Counted from the stretch's first letter, positions 27,587-36,927 are shown. The stretch is DNA of 47,529 nucleotides from Candidatus Polarisedimenticolaceae bacterium (GCA_021648685.1 JAKISI010000022.1:1-47529), one strand, 5' to 3'. The notes: generated from the sequence alone by a model not told the origin. Made by a program: numbers and translations.

Positions 27587-28963
27587 CTACAGCACCGCAT
27601 CCAGCGCATCAGAAAGGCGTTCAACCGCAATCACTTCAAGGCCGGGGATAGCTTTTTTTGGCACATTGGCCTTGGGCGCAATGGCGCACCGAAAGCCGTG
27701 TTTGGCCGCTTCACGCAACCGATCCTGACCATTTGGCACCGGCCTGATCTCTCCTGCCAGCCCCACTTCACCAAAGGCTACCAGATCCTGTGCCAGGGTT
27801 TTGTCCCGCAGGCTGGATAGCACCGCCAGCAGCACCGCCAGATCTGCTGCGGTCTCTGTGATACGCACCCCGCCCACAATATTCACATAGACATCCTGAT
27901 CAAACATGGCAATACCACCATGCCGGTGCAGCACCGCCAGCAGCATGGAGAGGCGGTTCTGCTCCAGCCCCAGCGTAACACGCCGGGGATTGCCCAGATG
28001 GCTCTCGTCCACCAGCGCCTGCACCTCGACCAATAGCGGACGGCTCCCCTCACGGGTCACCATCACAATGCTGCCAGAGACCTGGGTTTGATGGCGTGAC
28101 AGAAATATCGCAGAAGGGTTGCTTACCTCCTTCAGACCACGATCGGTCATGGCAAACACACCCAGCTCATTCACCGCACCAAAGCGGTTTTTAATGGTTC
28201 GGATCAGACGAAACTGGCTGCCCGCCTCACCCTCAAAATAGAGCACGGTATCGACCATGTGCTCCAGCACACGCGGGCCAGCCAGCGAACCATCCTTCGT
28301 AACATGCCCCACTAAAAAGATGGCTGTCCCACTCTGCTTGGCAAACCGCACCAACTGGGCCGTCGCCTCCCGCACCTGCGCAACAGCACCTGGAGCAGAT
28401 TGCAGCAGTTCGGTGTAGAGGGTTTGAACCGAGTCAACCACCATCACATCCGGATGATGCTTTTGCGCCAAAGGGAGAATGCGCTCGACACAGGTTTCAG
28501 GCAGCAGCCGAAGATTTTCGCAAGGCAAGCCAAGTCGCTGGGCGCGCAGGCTGATCTGTTCAGGCGACTCCTCACCACTGACATAGAGCGTGGAGAGCTG
28601 GCCTGATAAGCGAGCCAGCGTCTGGATCAGCAGGGTGGATTTGCCAATGCCGGGATCGCCGCCAATGAGCACGACAGAGCCGGCAACAAGGCCACCCCCC
28701 AGTACACGATCAAGCTCACCGATTCCGGTGGGGAAACGCCCTTCAGATTTTGGTTTGACATCGGCCAGCAGCTGAACACGATTCTGGCTGGCATCGCCAG
28801 CATAACCTGCAAAGCGCGGGTTTTTTGTTGGGCGCTCAGCCGCCACCCCCTCCTCCAGGCTGTTCCAGCCACCACAGTCAGGGCACTGGCCAGACCATTT
28901 TGGGAAACTGCCGCCACAAGCCTTGCAGTTAAAAAGAGGTTTACCTGCTCTCTGCCTGGCCAT
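27587..28963 (-). CDS. radA: DNA repair protein RadA
   Basis: RecA-like helicase that extends branches during recombination. 458 aa: C4 zinc finger (Cys13, 16, 27, 30), Walker A GGDPGIGKST at 101-110, the RadA-specific KNRFG motif, and a C-terminal Lon-protease-like domain. Overlaps the alr end by 23 bases, the last gene of the dnaB-alr-radA run. Confidence 0.97.
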   Translation of the reverse strand: MARQRAGKPLFNCKACGGSFPKWSGQCPDCGGWNSLEEGVAAERPTKNPRFAGYAGDASQNRVQLLADVKPKSEGRFPTGIGELDRVLGGGLVAGSVVLIGGDPGIGKSTLLIQTLARLSGQLSTLYVSGEESPEQISLRAQRLGLPCENLRLLPETCVERILPLAQKHHPDVMVVDSVQTLYTELLQSAPGAVAQVREATAQLVRFAKQSGTAIFLVGHVTKDGSLAGPRVLEHMVDTVLYFEGEAGSQFRLIRTIKNRFGAVNELGVFAMTDRGLKEVSNPSAIFLSRHQTQVSGSIVMVTREGSRPLLVEVQALVDESHLGNPRRVTLGLEQNRLSMLLAVLHRHGGIAMFDQDVYVNIVGGVRITETAADLAVLLAVLSSLRDKTLAQDLVAFGEVGLAGEIRPVPNGQDRLREAAKHGFRCAIAPKANVPKKAIPGLEVIAVERLSDALDAVL

Positions 28964-30050
28964 CGCTTACCTGCTCCTCAACAAAATCGACCCGCGCGGT
29001 CACACCGCACAGAAGCTGATACGGGATGGTACTGGCCGCCCTGGCAATCTCCTCCACCGGCAGACCGACACCCCACAATATTGCCGGGTCACCCACCCGC
29101 GCCTCCGGACAGCCACGCAGATCCAGCGTGATCATATCCATGGAGACCCGTCCAACCAGAGAGACACGCTGACCATTGAGCAGCACCGGGGTGCCGGGGG
29201 GCGCATGCCTTGGGTAGCCATCTCCATAGCCAATGGAGACCACCCCAACCGCCATATCCTGCGGGCAGATCCAGCTGCCACCGTAACCAATGGCATCCCC
29301 TTTTTTATAGTGGTTGACGGCAATCAGCTGGCTTTGCAGGCTCATCACCGGAGAGAGACCATCTGTTTCAGCCCGGCCATTCAAAAACGGCGACACACCG
29401 TAGAGCATGATGCCCGGACGAACCCAATCTGCGCAGGTCTCGGGCCAGCCAAGGATGGCACCTGAATTGGCTGCGCTCGCCTCAGCACCCAGCAGGGAGG
29501 TCATGCTCTGAAAAAGTTTCCACTGGGTGAGCGTAGCTGGGTCAGCGGGATCATCTGCATTGGCAAAGTGGGTTATCAGGCGTGGCTTGCCTGCAACCGC
29601 ACAACAAGCACTCAGCGCCTGATAGGCAGCCGATGCGGAAGCAACAGGAAGGCCGAGACGGTGCATTCCGGTATCCACCTTTAGCCAGCAGGCCAGCGGG
29701 GTGTGGGTTTTATACCGTTGTAGCTGCTTCACCTGCTCAAGATTATGCACCACCAACTCAAGCCGGTGGGTCACCGCCAGGTTTAACTCCTGCTGGTCTG
29801 CCCCCCCCTCCAGCACCACAATCGAGCAGGAGATACCCGCCTGACGCAACGCAATGCCCTCACCCACCCGGGCAACAGCCAATGCATCCGCAGCGCGCTC
29901 TAACGTATTGGCTATTCGCAACAGGCCATGGCCGTAGGCATTGGCCTTTACTACCGCCAGTATCCGGCTATTTGGTGCAGCGGCACGCACCTGCCCAAGG
30001 TTGTGACGCAGTGCCGCAAGATCAATGACGGCGCGAGGCGCAGAACCCAT
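28941..30050 (-). CDS. alr: Alanine racemase
   Basis: Makes D-alanine for peptidoglycan. 369 aa. PLP lysine Lys35 in VVKANAYGHG, the C-terminal IGYGDGYPR motif that carries the catalytic tyrosine, and GRVSMDMITLDL. Start overlaps the dnaB stop by one base and its end overlaps radA, so the three genes are probably cotranscribed. Confidence 0.97.
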   Translation of the reverse strand: MGSAPRAVIDLAALRHNLGQVRAAAPNSRILAVVKANAYGHGLLRIANTLERAADALAVARVGEGIALRQAGISCSIVVLEGGADQQELNLAVTHRLELVVHNLEQVKQLQRYKTHTPLACWLKVDTGMHRLGLPVASASAAYQALSACCAVAGKPRLITHFANADDPADPATLTQWKLFQSMTSLLGAEASAANSGAILGWPETCADWVRPGIMLYGVSPFLNGRAETDGLSPVMSLQSQLIAVNHYKKGDAIGYGGSWICPQDMAVGVVSIGYGDGYPRHAPPGTPVLLNGQRVSLVGRVSMDMITLDLRGCPEARVGDPAILWGVGLPVEEIARAASTIPYQLLCGVTARVDFVEEQVSDGQAESR

Positions 30051-31453
30051 CAGTAGTGATCACCATAGACATCGCCGGTATAATTTTCAAACTTGGTGTA
30101 TTGGCCAAGAAAAGTGAGCCGGGTCGTTCCAATAGGACCATTACGCTGCTTACCAATAATAATCTCTGCCATCCCTTTGTCCGGACTCTCTTCGTTATAG
30201 ACCTCATCACGATAGATGAAGACCACCAGGTCGGCATCCTGCTCAATGGCACCCGATTCACGCAGATCTGACATGATAGGGCGTTTATTAGTGCGCTGCT
30301 CCAGACTACGGTTCAGCTGGGAGAGTGCAATTACCGGCACATTCAGCTCTTTGGCCAGTGCCTTGAGGCTGCGGGAGATGAGCGATATCTCATTGGTGCG
30401 GTTATCCCCGGCTCCCGGCGCCTGCATCAGCTGTAGATAATCAATCACGATCAACCCCAGATCTTTATGGTCACGCATCAGGCGGCGCGCCCTGGCTCGC
30501 AGATCCATCGGACTGAGTGCCGGGGTATCATCAATATAGATCCTGGCCTCGGAGAGCAGGTTTACCGCCATTGTCAGGCGCGGCCACTCATCATCATCCA
30601 GCTTCCCCGTTCTGACTCGATGCTGATTGATGCGACCCAGCGATGACATCATGCGCATCACCAGCGAATCCCCCGGCATCTCCATGCTGAATACCGCTAC
30701 CGGCAGCTTGCTGCCAATGGCTACATTCTCTGCAATATTCATCGCAAAGGAGGTTTTACCCATTGAAGGGCGCCCTGCCACGATGACCAAGTCAGCCGGT
30801 TGCAGCCCTGCTGTCTGCGCATCAAAATCCGCAAACCCCGTTGCCACACCGGTAATGGGGTCATCCTGCTGGAACAGTGTTTCAATCTTGTCCACTGCCT
30901 TGGTCAGCAGGTTTTTAACCGATTCAAAACCACTGCCGGATTTGGAGCGCTGCTCGGCGATCTCAAACACCTTGCTTTCAGCCGCATCCAGCAGTTCCGA
31001 GCTGTTGCGCCCTTCCGGCTGAAAGCCACTGTTGGCTATCTCATTGCCGACATGGATCAGCTGGCGGGTGACGGAGTGTTCCCGCACAATATCCGCATAG
31101 GCACGGATGTTGGCTGCACTGGGCGTATCCTTTGCCAGCGTACTGAGGTAGGCCAGCCCACCGCTCTCATCCAACGCACCTAGTCGATTCAGCTCCTCTG
31201 ACAAGGTGACAATATCAAAGGGCTTGCTGAGCTCGGCCAGGGCTTCGACGGCTCTGAAGATAAGCTGGTGTTCACGGCGGTAGAAATCTATCTCGCCCAC
31301 CCGGTCTGCAATCTGATCCCAGCTCTGGTTATCCAGCATCAAGCCACCCAATACAGACTGTTCTGCCTGAATGGAGTGGGGGGGAATCCGCAGCTGATCC
31401 ACTCCACTCTCTTCGTAATCTGGTGGAGCTGGGGAGAAGACCGAATCAGGCAT
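30050..31453 (-). CDS. dnaB: Replicative DNA helicase DnaB
   Basis: Hexameric 5'-3' helicase of the replisome. Start at ATG 31453 gives 467 aa, like E. coli DnaB. The longer open frame to 31549 would run nearly into the terminator at 31551-31581 and adds nonconserved residues. N-terminal domain (about 20-125, IPPHSIQAEQSVLGGLML), linker helix, and RecA-like domain with Walker A GRPSMGKT, then the LIVIDYLQLM and LSQLNRSLEQR motifs. No intein is present. Confidence 0.97.
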   Translation of the reverse strand: MPDSVFSPAPPDYEESGVDQLRIPPHSIQAEQSVLGGLMLDNQSWDQIADRVGEIDFYRREHQLIFRAVEALAELSKPFDIVTLSEELNRLGALDESGGLAYLSTLAKDTPSAANIRAYADIVREHSVTRQLIHVGNEIANSGFQPEGRNSSELLDAAESKVFEIAEQRSKSGSGFESVKNLLTKAVDKIETLFQQDDPITGVATGFADFDAQTAGLQPADLVIVAGRPSMGKTSFAMNIAENVAIGSKLPVAVFSMEMPGDSLVMRMMSSLGRINQHRVRTGKLDDDEWPRLTMAVNLLSEARIYIDDTPALSPMDLRARARRLMRDHKDLGLIVIDYLQLMQAPGAGDNRTNEISLISRSLKALAKELNVPVIALSQLNRSLEQRTNKRPIMSDLRESGAIEQDADLVVFIYRDEVYNEESPDKGMAEIIIGKQRNGPIGTTRLTFLGQYTKFENYTGDVYGDHY

Positions 31454-31550
31454 GATTGCGTGGACTCTGTAAATATTTAAGGATACGAGAGGAGAGGATA
31501 CGAAAAAGCGCCCCCTGGGGGAAGCACTTTTCCTGTTGATTACAGGCACG

Positions 31551-31581
31551 AAAAAGCCCGGAACTGGAAAGCCCCGGGCTT
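31551..31581 (-). terminator. Rho-independent terminator after rplI
   Basis: Minus strand: AAGCCCGG, a 12-base loop, CCGGGCTT, then TTT. Exact 8-bp stem (31554-31561 with 31574-31581) ending 24 bases past the rplI stop. It separates the ribosomal-protein operon from dnaB. A second, weaker C-run/G-run hairpin lies at about 31506-31525. Confidence 0.8.
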
Positions 31582-31605
31582 GTAACCGCTACTGCAGCAG
31601 AGAGG

Positions 31606-32055
31606 TCAGGCCTCCGCAGCAACCGTCAATTTAATGACTGCATCAACATCAAAGTAGAGATGCACAGCCACCTCAAACTCACCCGTGACGCGGAAGGGGC
31701 CATCTGGCAGACGAACCTCCTGCTTGCACAGCTCAACACCGGACTCGGTCACTGCTTTTGCAATATCAGCCGCGCCAACCGAGCCAAACAGACGGCCTTC
31801 ATCACCCGCCTTGCAGACAATGGTCACCATCACAGCATCCAGCTTGACCTTGCGTTTTTCGGCTATGCTCAGCTTATCAGCTGCCGCTTTCTCCAGCTCG
31901 GCGCGGCGCTCTTCCAACTCAGCCATGTTGGCTTCGGTCGCAAAAGCAGCCCGGCCTGTGGGAATGAGGAAATTTCGGCCATAGCCCGCCTTAACAGAAA
32001 CCACATCACCCAGACCGCCAAGATTCTCAACTTTCTGTAACAGAATAACGTCCAT
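31606..32055 (-). CDS. rplI: 50S ribosomal protein L9
   Basis: 149 aa, canonical length. N-terminal domain with [30 protein letters not shown], long connecting helix, and C-terminal rRNA-binding domain. In the rpsF-rpsR-(DUF2232)-rplI order common in Gammaproteobacteria, followed by a terminator. Confidence 0.98.
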   Translation of the reverse strand: MDVILLQKVENLGGLGDVVSVKAGYGRNFLIPTGRAAFATEANMAELEERRAELEKAAADKLSIAEKRKVKLDAVMVTIVCKAGDEGRLFGSVGAADIAKAVTESGVELCKQEVRLPDGPFRVTGEFEVAVHLYFDVDAVIKLTVAAEA

Positions 32056-32078
32056 CTTACCTACCTCTACTCAGGTTT

Positions 32079-33011
32079 TTAATCAGTTGACCCGCCACCA
32101 GCCTTCTTTCTTGCCTGGAAACGCGCTCGAAAATCGAACCAGGCATCTGCATAGCCTGCCGCAAACAGCAGTCCAAACATGTTCGGCAATGCCACAATCA
32201 GCAGTGCGTAGAGTGCAATCAGCCAGCCTCTCTTCGCGCCAGCCAATGCCAACATGCCATGTGCAAATGCCAGTCCTTGTACAAAATATGCAGCCAGCAA
32301 AAGCACTGCCGCATAGTTAATCAACAGCCCTGCGCCGCTCATCTCGGCGTTAAATCCCAACACCAATACCGGAACAGCGATATAGGCCAACAACCGGTGC
32401 AGTCGCAGGTTATGAAACTCCTCGCGAAAGCCGCCTGGGTTATACAGTATCGCTTGCCACCAGCGCGCCAGCAGCAGACCCGCTACCAGTTGCAGATAGA
32501 GCCCCGCAGCCAGTATCCCTGTCATCCACGGAGCCATGGTTTCCACCAGCTCCGTCCGCTGAATGCTGGTCAACAGCCCTGCATCCACCAGCGGCTTGCT
32601 GAAGGTTCCAAGTATTTCACGCCACCCTGCAACCATATCCGGCATGGCGGCAAAATAGGCCAATACCACGGCCACTCCAAGCAGCAAACCACTTTGCAGC
32701 GCAGCAGCCAGTGAGCAGGTTGCCCGCAGCACCAGCGCCACAAACAAAACAGGTGCCCAGACGAGTGCGAATGTGGCAAATGCAGGAGCCACATCACCCA
32801 GCACGATCTGCCCTATCAGCGCACTGCCCAGCAGCCCTAAACCTGCGGTGACCAGCCCTTCTCTTGGGCCTTTACGCAGCGTGACCAGGCCTATGGCAGC
32901 TGCATTGAGTATGCCAATCAAAGACATGCTCCATGAGAGCACGGCAAGCAGGGTTACGGCAACGACAGCCTGTAGCCTCCCCTGCATCACATAGGATGCT
33001 AACCAACGCAT
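32079..33011 (-). CDS. DUF2232 integral membrane protein
   Basis: 310 aa with about eight hydrophobic segments and a short cytoplasmic tail ending in KKAGGGSTD. It lies between rpsR and rplI, the usual place for this family in Gammaproteobacteria. It resembles the multi-helix YybS/DUF2232 group, whose function is unknown; the fold resembles substrate-binding membrane components, but no partner ATPase is near. Confidence 0.82.
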   Translation of the reverse strand: MRWLASYVMQGRLQAVVAVTLLAVLSWSMSLIGILNAAAIGLVTLRKGPREGLVTAGLGLLGSALIGQIVLGDVAPAFATFALVWAPVLFVALVLRATCSLAAALQSGLLLGVAVVLAYFAAMPDMVAGWREILGTFSKPLVDAGLLTSIQRTELVETMAPWMTGILAAGLYLQLVAGLLLARWWQAILYNPGGFREEFHNLRLHRLLAYIAVPVLVLGFNAEMSGAGLLINYAAVLLLAAYFVQGLAFAHGMLALAGAKRGWLIALYALLIVALPNMFGLLFAAGYADAWFDFRARFQARKKAGGGSTD

Positions 33012-33068
33012 AGCGACTATACGGCTCTATTTACAGTCAGGGGGGAGACCCCGCGACTGATAAAGAGA

Positions 33069-33296
33069 TTAACCGTGCTGATCCGTGTACGGCAGCAGTG
33101 CCAAAAAACGCGCACGCTTGATGGCAGTAGTAAGCTGACGCTGATACTTGGCTTTGGTGCCGGTAATGCGGCTGGGCACGATTTTGCCACTCTCACTTAC
33201 GAAGGCCTTCAACAGGTTGAGATCTTTGTAATCAACCTCGGTGATACCTTCAGCTGTAAAACGGCAGTATCTTCTACGACGAAAATAACGTGACAT
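33069..33296 (-). CDS. rpsR: 30S ribosomal protein S18
   Basis: 75 aa, the usual size. Begins [14 protein letters not shown] and has [50 protein letters not shown] pattern of S18. Follows rpsF by 61 bases; together the products form the S6:S18 heterodimer. Confidence 0.98.
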   Translation of the reverse strand: MSRYFRRRRYCRFTAEGITEVDYKDLNLLKAFVSESGKIVPSRITGTKAKYQRQLTTAIKRARFLALLPYTDQHG

Positions 33297-33357
33297 GGTG
33301 TTTCCCTAAAAATCAATCAATGAAGTCGCTGGTATGCGACGCTAAAAAGCAGCGATA

Positions 33358-33777
33358 TTAAGCGGACGCCTCTGTATCTCTCTTCTCTTCTGCCTTGCCC
33401 TCTTCAGCTGCGGGAGTGCTCTCCTGCGCGGCTGGGGCTGGCTTGGCCTCTGCCTCTTCAACGGGTTTGGCCAGTGGAGAGGTCTCCGTGATCGCTCTTT
33501 TTTGCTTGACAATCAGGTTACGAATCACCGCATCGTTATAACGGAATGCCTTTTCAAGCTCGGCCAGCGCCTCATCACCGCACTCAATGTTCATGAGTAC
33601 ATAGTGCGCTTTGTGGATCTTATTGATGGGGTATGCAAGCTGGCGACGGCCCCAGTCTTCCAGACGGTGGATCACGCCCTCTTTGGCTTCCAGACTTAAG
33701 CGGTAACGCTCAACCATGGCAGGAACCTGCTCGCTCTGATCCGGGTGAACCAGAAATACTACTTCGTAATGTCTCAT
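33358..33777 (-). CDS. rpsF: 30S ribosomal protein S6
   Basis: 139 aa: the ferredoxin-like S6 fold (about 1-95, with [19 protein letters not shown] and [19 protein letters not shown]), then an Ala/Glu/Pro-rich tail of about 40 residues ending EKRDTEASA. Acidic tails are known in E. coli S6, where they are extended by glutamates. The leader has a hairpin matching S6:S18 autoregulation. Confidence 0.98.
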   Translation of the reverse strand: MRHYEVVFLVHPDQSEQVPAMVERYRLSLEAKEGVIHRLEDWGRRQLAYPINKIHKAHYVLMNIECGDEALAELEKAFRYNDAVIRNLIVKQKRAITETSPLAKPVEEAEAKPAPAAQESTPAAEEGKAEEKRDTEASA

Positions 33778-33799
33778 TGTAGCTCCCTACGGCTAGTCA

Positions 33800-33828
33800 G
33801 CCTCCCACACACAGTCGTGCGGTGAGGC
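33800..33828 (-). promoter_or_regulatory. Possible S6:S18 autoregulatory leader hairpin before rpsF
   Basis: Minus strand: GCCTC, A, CCGCAC, a short loop, GTGTGG, G, GAGGC: an 11-bp stem with one unpaired A on the 5' side. It lies 23 bases before rpsF and offers the CCG next to a helix that the S6:S18 leader motif requires. The motif is known upstream of rpsF in many bacteria; match judged by eye. A second inverted repeat (33838-33863) lies further upstream. Confidence 0.45.
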
Positions 33829-33904
33829 AGAGAGTCTGGCACTGGGGTATAAGATCCAGTGCCGTAAAAAAAGTGCGTATTGTACAGCAGGGGCAAAGCG
33901 CATG

Positions 33905-34882
33905 CTACCCCTGCGAAGGGTTCACTTTATACCTGTGGTTTAATCTGGCTATAAAGCGATCAAGCTGATCGACTGGCAGTTGGTTGATGCCCGCAGCGCC
34001 TTTTCGTCCGCCACCTGACGGAAACTCTTTGCACAGCTCATCGGCACCTGTTTTATTGCTTAGCGGCGCCCTGACGCTCACTACATACCCCCCTTTCAGA
34101 TGGTGGCTCAGTATGGCATGGGCACGCTCAGGGTATTGATTTGCCAGTTGATTACCATAGACACCGCTAATGCGCCGGGACCATATCTCATCCGGCAGGA
34201 TAATGACTGCTGCGCACTCATTGGCGCATTCAACCGCAACCTGCTCAGCCAGCGAGAGGTCATCATAATAGCCATCATGTAGTTTTTTATAGGCTGACTG
34301 GCTGTCTGCGATAAAATCAAAGGGCGTACTGTAAGAAGCCAGCTCCAGGTAGAGCTGGTCAGGCGGAAAGTGCAGGTCTTCAATTGCACTGCCATATCCG
34401 TTGTAGTTGATGCAGATACCCAGGGTTTTCAGCACCTCTAATTCATTGGCTGATAGGGAGAGCTGTTTAGCGGCCTGCTCTGCACTTTGATTCATATTAT
34501 CACCAAAGGCTGCAGTTACCGCCCAGGCCCGGTATTTTCCACCCAGATGCTGATCAACCAAAAGACTGGTGCAGATGTTGGGATCGGTATCAATCAGCGT
34601 GGTCAGCCCGGCGTGTTCAGGAATCACTCCTGCTGCATGATGATCGATATAAAAAACCTCTGCCCCTTGTGCAAGCACTCTTTCCAGGTGGCTGCGGTTT
34701 TTTTCAAACGAAATGTCCAGCACGGTAATCTCATCGCCAGACTGCGCATCTACCCTGGCCAGCAGTTCGATATCCCGTTTTACACCCGTAACCAGCTCTG
34801 ATTTTCGGGGGGTATCCAGGCGCAACTGCAACAGCGCACAGATGCCATCTGCATCGCCGTTAAACACATCCACTATTGCCAT
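33905..34882 (-). CDS. DHH-family phosphoesterase-like protein
   Basis: 325 aa. N-terminal DHH-type domain with FNGDADGICALLQLRL (residues 8-23), VLDISF near 53-58, and a YIDHHAAG motif (about 77-84) that supplies metal ligands; C-terminal DHHA1-like part with the GGGRKGAAGINQ motif. These are the features of DHH/DHHA1 exonuclease or oligoribonuclease-like enzymes, cleaving short nucleotides or cyclic dinucleotides. No RecJ-like extra domain. Substrate not determinable. Good Shine-Dalgarno GGAG 8 bases before the start. It is the last gene with core-like base composition. Confidence 0.82.
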   Translation of the reverse strand: MAIVDVFNGDADGICALLQLRLDTPRKSELVTGVKRDIELLARVDAQSGDEITVLDISFEKNRSHLERVLAQGAEVFYIDHHAAGVIPEHAGLTTLIDTDPNICTSLLVDQHLGGKYRAWAVTAAFGDNMNQSAEQAAKQLSLSANELEVLKTLGICINYNGYGSAIEDLHFPPDQLYLELASYSTPFDFIADSQSAYKKLHDGYYDDLSLAEQVAVECANECAAVIILPDEIWSRRISGVYGNQLANQYPERAHAILSHHLKGGYVVSVRAPLSNKTGADELCKEFPSGGGRKGAAGINQLPVDQLDRFIARLNHRYKVNPSQG

Positions 34883-34932
34883 TGGTATTGCTCCAAGGGG
34901 TTCTGTTATGCCATAAAAGCGGAGGAAGGTGT

Positions 34933-35049
34933 GTGACTAAAGGAGTAGCGGAGGAGGTCGCTTTTTACTGGAAGAGGTTCCAGATGTATGGCGGACATGG
35001 AAGTAGAAACTTCAAACCAATTATTCGCTACTTTAGAGCAATGGGATAA
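34933..35049 (+). CDS. Possible 38-aa small protein at the core/island junction
   Basis: GTG start at 34933 preceded by GGAGG at 34921-34925 (7-base spacing), open to the TAA at 35047. The product is basic and aromatic (ends FKPIIRYFRAMG). The start lies in the spacer upstream of the DHH gene on the other strand. I do not recognise it; it could be a decayed end of a longer gene. The other bases between 34883 and 35272 hold only the inverted repeat listed next and the mobC ribosome-binding site. Confidence 0.3.
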   Translation: MTKGVAEEVAFYWKRFQMYGGHGSRNFKPIIRYFRAMG

Positions 35050-35127
35050 AAACCTCAAGGGGAGTTGTTTAGACACTCCACCAGAACCATAAAAACGCTT
35101 AATCATTGATTTAATACAATATTTATC

Positions 35128-35172
35128 AAAATGATGCAAAGAGCCGTCAAAGCTCAATTTGCATCATTTTTT
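35128..35172. repeat. Long inverted repeat upstream of mobC (terminator or oriT-like)
   Basis: AAAATGATGCAAA (35128-35140) and its exact complement TTTGCATCATTTT (35158-35170), with an inner GAGC/GCTC pair. T-run on the plus side (35167-35172). About 100 bases before mobC, where oriT hairpins usually lie. No upstream plus-strand gene needs a terminator here. Confidence 0.45.
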
Positions 35173-35272
35173 GTTCCAGCTCTTCCTTGCCACCCACAGA
35201 TATTTATCGCTATTTCCCAAGAAATGAGGAAGTGATGCGTATGATTTTAGGCATATATATAAGGAGATGCAT

Positions 35273-35641
35273 ATGTCTGAAACTCATAAAAAACCTGCAC
35301 CATTTTCGTTGCGCTTATCGCCAGAGGAGCGTAGCCAGCTTGAACATTTTGCTGCGGGGCTATCTTTAGGGGAATATATCCGCCAAAGGCTATTTGATGA
35401 AAGCATGCCTAAACGCCGTTCGCGCGGCAAATTTCCGGTAAAAGATCATGTTGCCTTAAGCCAGCTTCTGGGAGAGCTTGGCGGCTCACGCATGCCAAAT
35501 AACCTTAACCAGCTAGCAAAGGCAGCCAATACCGGCACATTGGTGCTTACATCAGAAGTAAGAGCAACTTTGCTGGAAGCCAGCGCAGATATTGCCGAAA
35601 TGCGCAAAATGCTTATGAGGGCGCTTGGTCTGGGAGATTAG
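35273..35641 (+). CDS. mobC: MobC-like plasmid mobilization relaxosome protein
   Basis: I start it at ATG 35273 because AAGGAG at 35261-35266 sits 6 bases upstream; an ATG at 35267 is too close. 122 aa: an N-terminal ribbon-helix-helix-like DNA-binding part (FSLRLSPEERSQLEHFAAGLSLGEYIRQRL) and the MobC signature GSRMPNNLNQLAKAANTGTL near 70-90. It would open DNA at oriT and help the relaxase encoded 2 bases downstream. Confidence 0.85.
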   Translation: MSETHKKPAPFSLRLSPEERSQLEHFAAGLSLGEYIRQRLFDESMPKRRSRGKFPVKDHVALSQLLGELGGSRMPNNLNQLAKAANTGTLVLTSEVRATLLEASADIAEMRKMLMRALGLGD

Positions 35642-35643
35642 GT

Positions 35644-36927
35644 TTGATCCTGAAAGCCTCCCAACGAGCCTATGGCAGAGAGCTTGCGGCTCATTTGCTA
35701 AATGCCAATGATAATGAACATGTAGAAGTACATAAAATCAGCGGCTTTGTCGCTGATACCGTTCCAGCTGCCATGCAAGAAGCCCATGCACTAAGCCGTG
35801 GAACAAGATGCCAGCAATATCTATTTTCTCTAAGCCTTAATCCTCCACAAGATACAGATGTTCCAATCTCTGTCTTTGAGGATGCTATCTCGCGCGTAGA
35901 AAAAGAGATTGGCATAGAAGGCCAGCCGCATGTAATAGTTTTCCATGAAAAGCACGGCCGCCGCCATGCTCATTGCGTTTGGAGCCGGATTGATAGTGCG
36001 CAGATGAAAGCCATCAATTTGCCCTATTACAAAAACAGGCTCATGGAGATTTCAAGGGAGCTGTATCTGGAGCAAAAATGGAAATTGCCACAAGGCTTTG
36101 TTAATCGTGAAATGCGCAATCCGCTAAATTTTACTCAAGAACAGTGGCAGCAAGCCAAACGACTGGGTGATAGTCCGCAAAACACCAAGTTGACGCTAAA
36201 AGAATGTTGGGTAGCTTCAGATAACAAAACATCTTTTTCGCGAGAATTAGAGAAGCATGGATTTTATCTGGCCAAGGGAGATAGGCGCGACTTTGTCGCT
36301 ATTGATTGGCGCGGTGAGGTTTATTCTCTACCTCGTTGGCTCGATGTCAAAACCAAAGCCATAAAAGAGCAGCTTGGCTTGCCGGAGGATTTACCGTCTG
36401 TAGAGGAAACTAAAGCCAATATTGATCAGAAATTGGTGGGGCGTATTCGCTCCATTATGGATGAGCAAAAAAAGAAATATGATCGCCGCATCGCTCCTAT
36501 TCTAGCTCAGAAAAAAGCCATGAATGAGCACCATATAAAAGCTCGAAAAGCATTGGAGATGCAGCAGGACAAGCGGCAGAGACAAGAAGTTCTAATGCGT
36601 CAATCCCGCTTTCACAAAGGGCTTCGTGGACTTTGGGATCGAATAACAGGCTCTCATGAGCAAATAAAAAAGCAAAATGAGGCAGAGGTGTATCAGGCGA
36701 TTTTACGTGACCGGAAAGAGAAAGACGCTCTTATCAGCTCTCAAATGAGAGAGCGTAGCTTGCCGCAACAAAGACTTAGCCAGATAAATTTAGAGCAGCA
36801 GGAAAGTAACAATAAAATTAGAGAGGCTGTGTTCTCGAAATTACCGGAAGACAGGATAATCAATTTAGAGCATGAGTTTAAGCCGCCATCACTTTCTCAG
36901 GCACAAGATTTTAATTTAGAGATGTAA
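35644..36927 (+). CDS. Relaxase/mobilization nuclease (MobA/VirD2-like)
   Basis: 427 aa, TTG start with GGGAG 7 bases before it. The N-terminal 150 residues form the relaxase domain: SQRAYGRELAAHLLN near the start (Tyr10 a candidate for the nicking residue), the histidine triad motif HEKHGRRHAHCVWSRID at 101-117 with His108 and His110, and KNRLMEISRELYLE. The C-terminal part (about 260-425) is a charged coiled coil without a primase or helicase domain. It would nick oriT and pilot the strand through a conjugative pore supplied by another element, since no T4SS genes or coupling protein are in the window. Confidence 0.88.
   Translation: MILKASQRAYGRELAAHLLNANDNEHVEVHKISGFVADTVPAAMQEAHALSRGTRCQQYLFSLSLNPPQDTDVPISVFEDAISRVEKEIGIEGQPHVIVFHEKHGRRHAHCVWSRIDSAQMKAINLPYYKNRLMEISRELYLEQKWKLPQGFVNREMRNPLNFTQEQWQQAKRLGDSPQNTKLTLKECWVASDNKTSFSRELEKHGFYLAKGDRRDFVAIDWRGEVYSLPRWLDVKTKAIKEQLGLPEDLPSVEETKANIDQKLVGRIRSIMDEQKKKYDRRIAPILAQKKAMNEHHIKARKALEMQQDKRQRQEVLMRQSRFHKGLRGLWDRITGSHEQIKKQNEAEVYQAILRDRKEKDALISSQMRERSLPQQRLSQINLEQQESNNKIREAVFSKLPEDRIINLEHEFKPPSLSQAQDFNLEM

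Noticed and set aside
31506-31525. Second terminator between rplI and dnaB
   Set aside because: CCCCC/GGGGG arms are adjacent with almost no loop; too weak to list alone.
30050-31549. Longer dnaB starting at 31549
   Set aside because: Would extend almost into the rplI terminator and add nonconserved residues; ATG 31453 gives the normal length.
35644-36927. Replication initiator for a plasmid
   Set aside because: The protein has the relaxase His motif and the MobC partner; no Rep-like helix-turn-helix pair or iteron repeats nearby.
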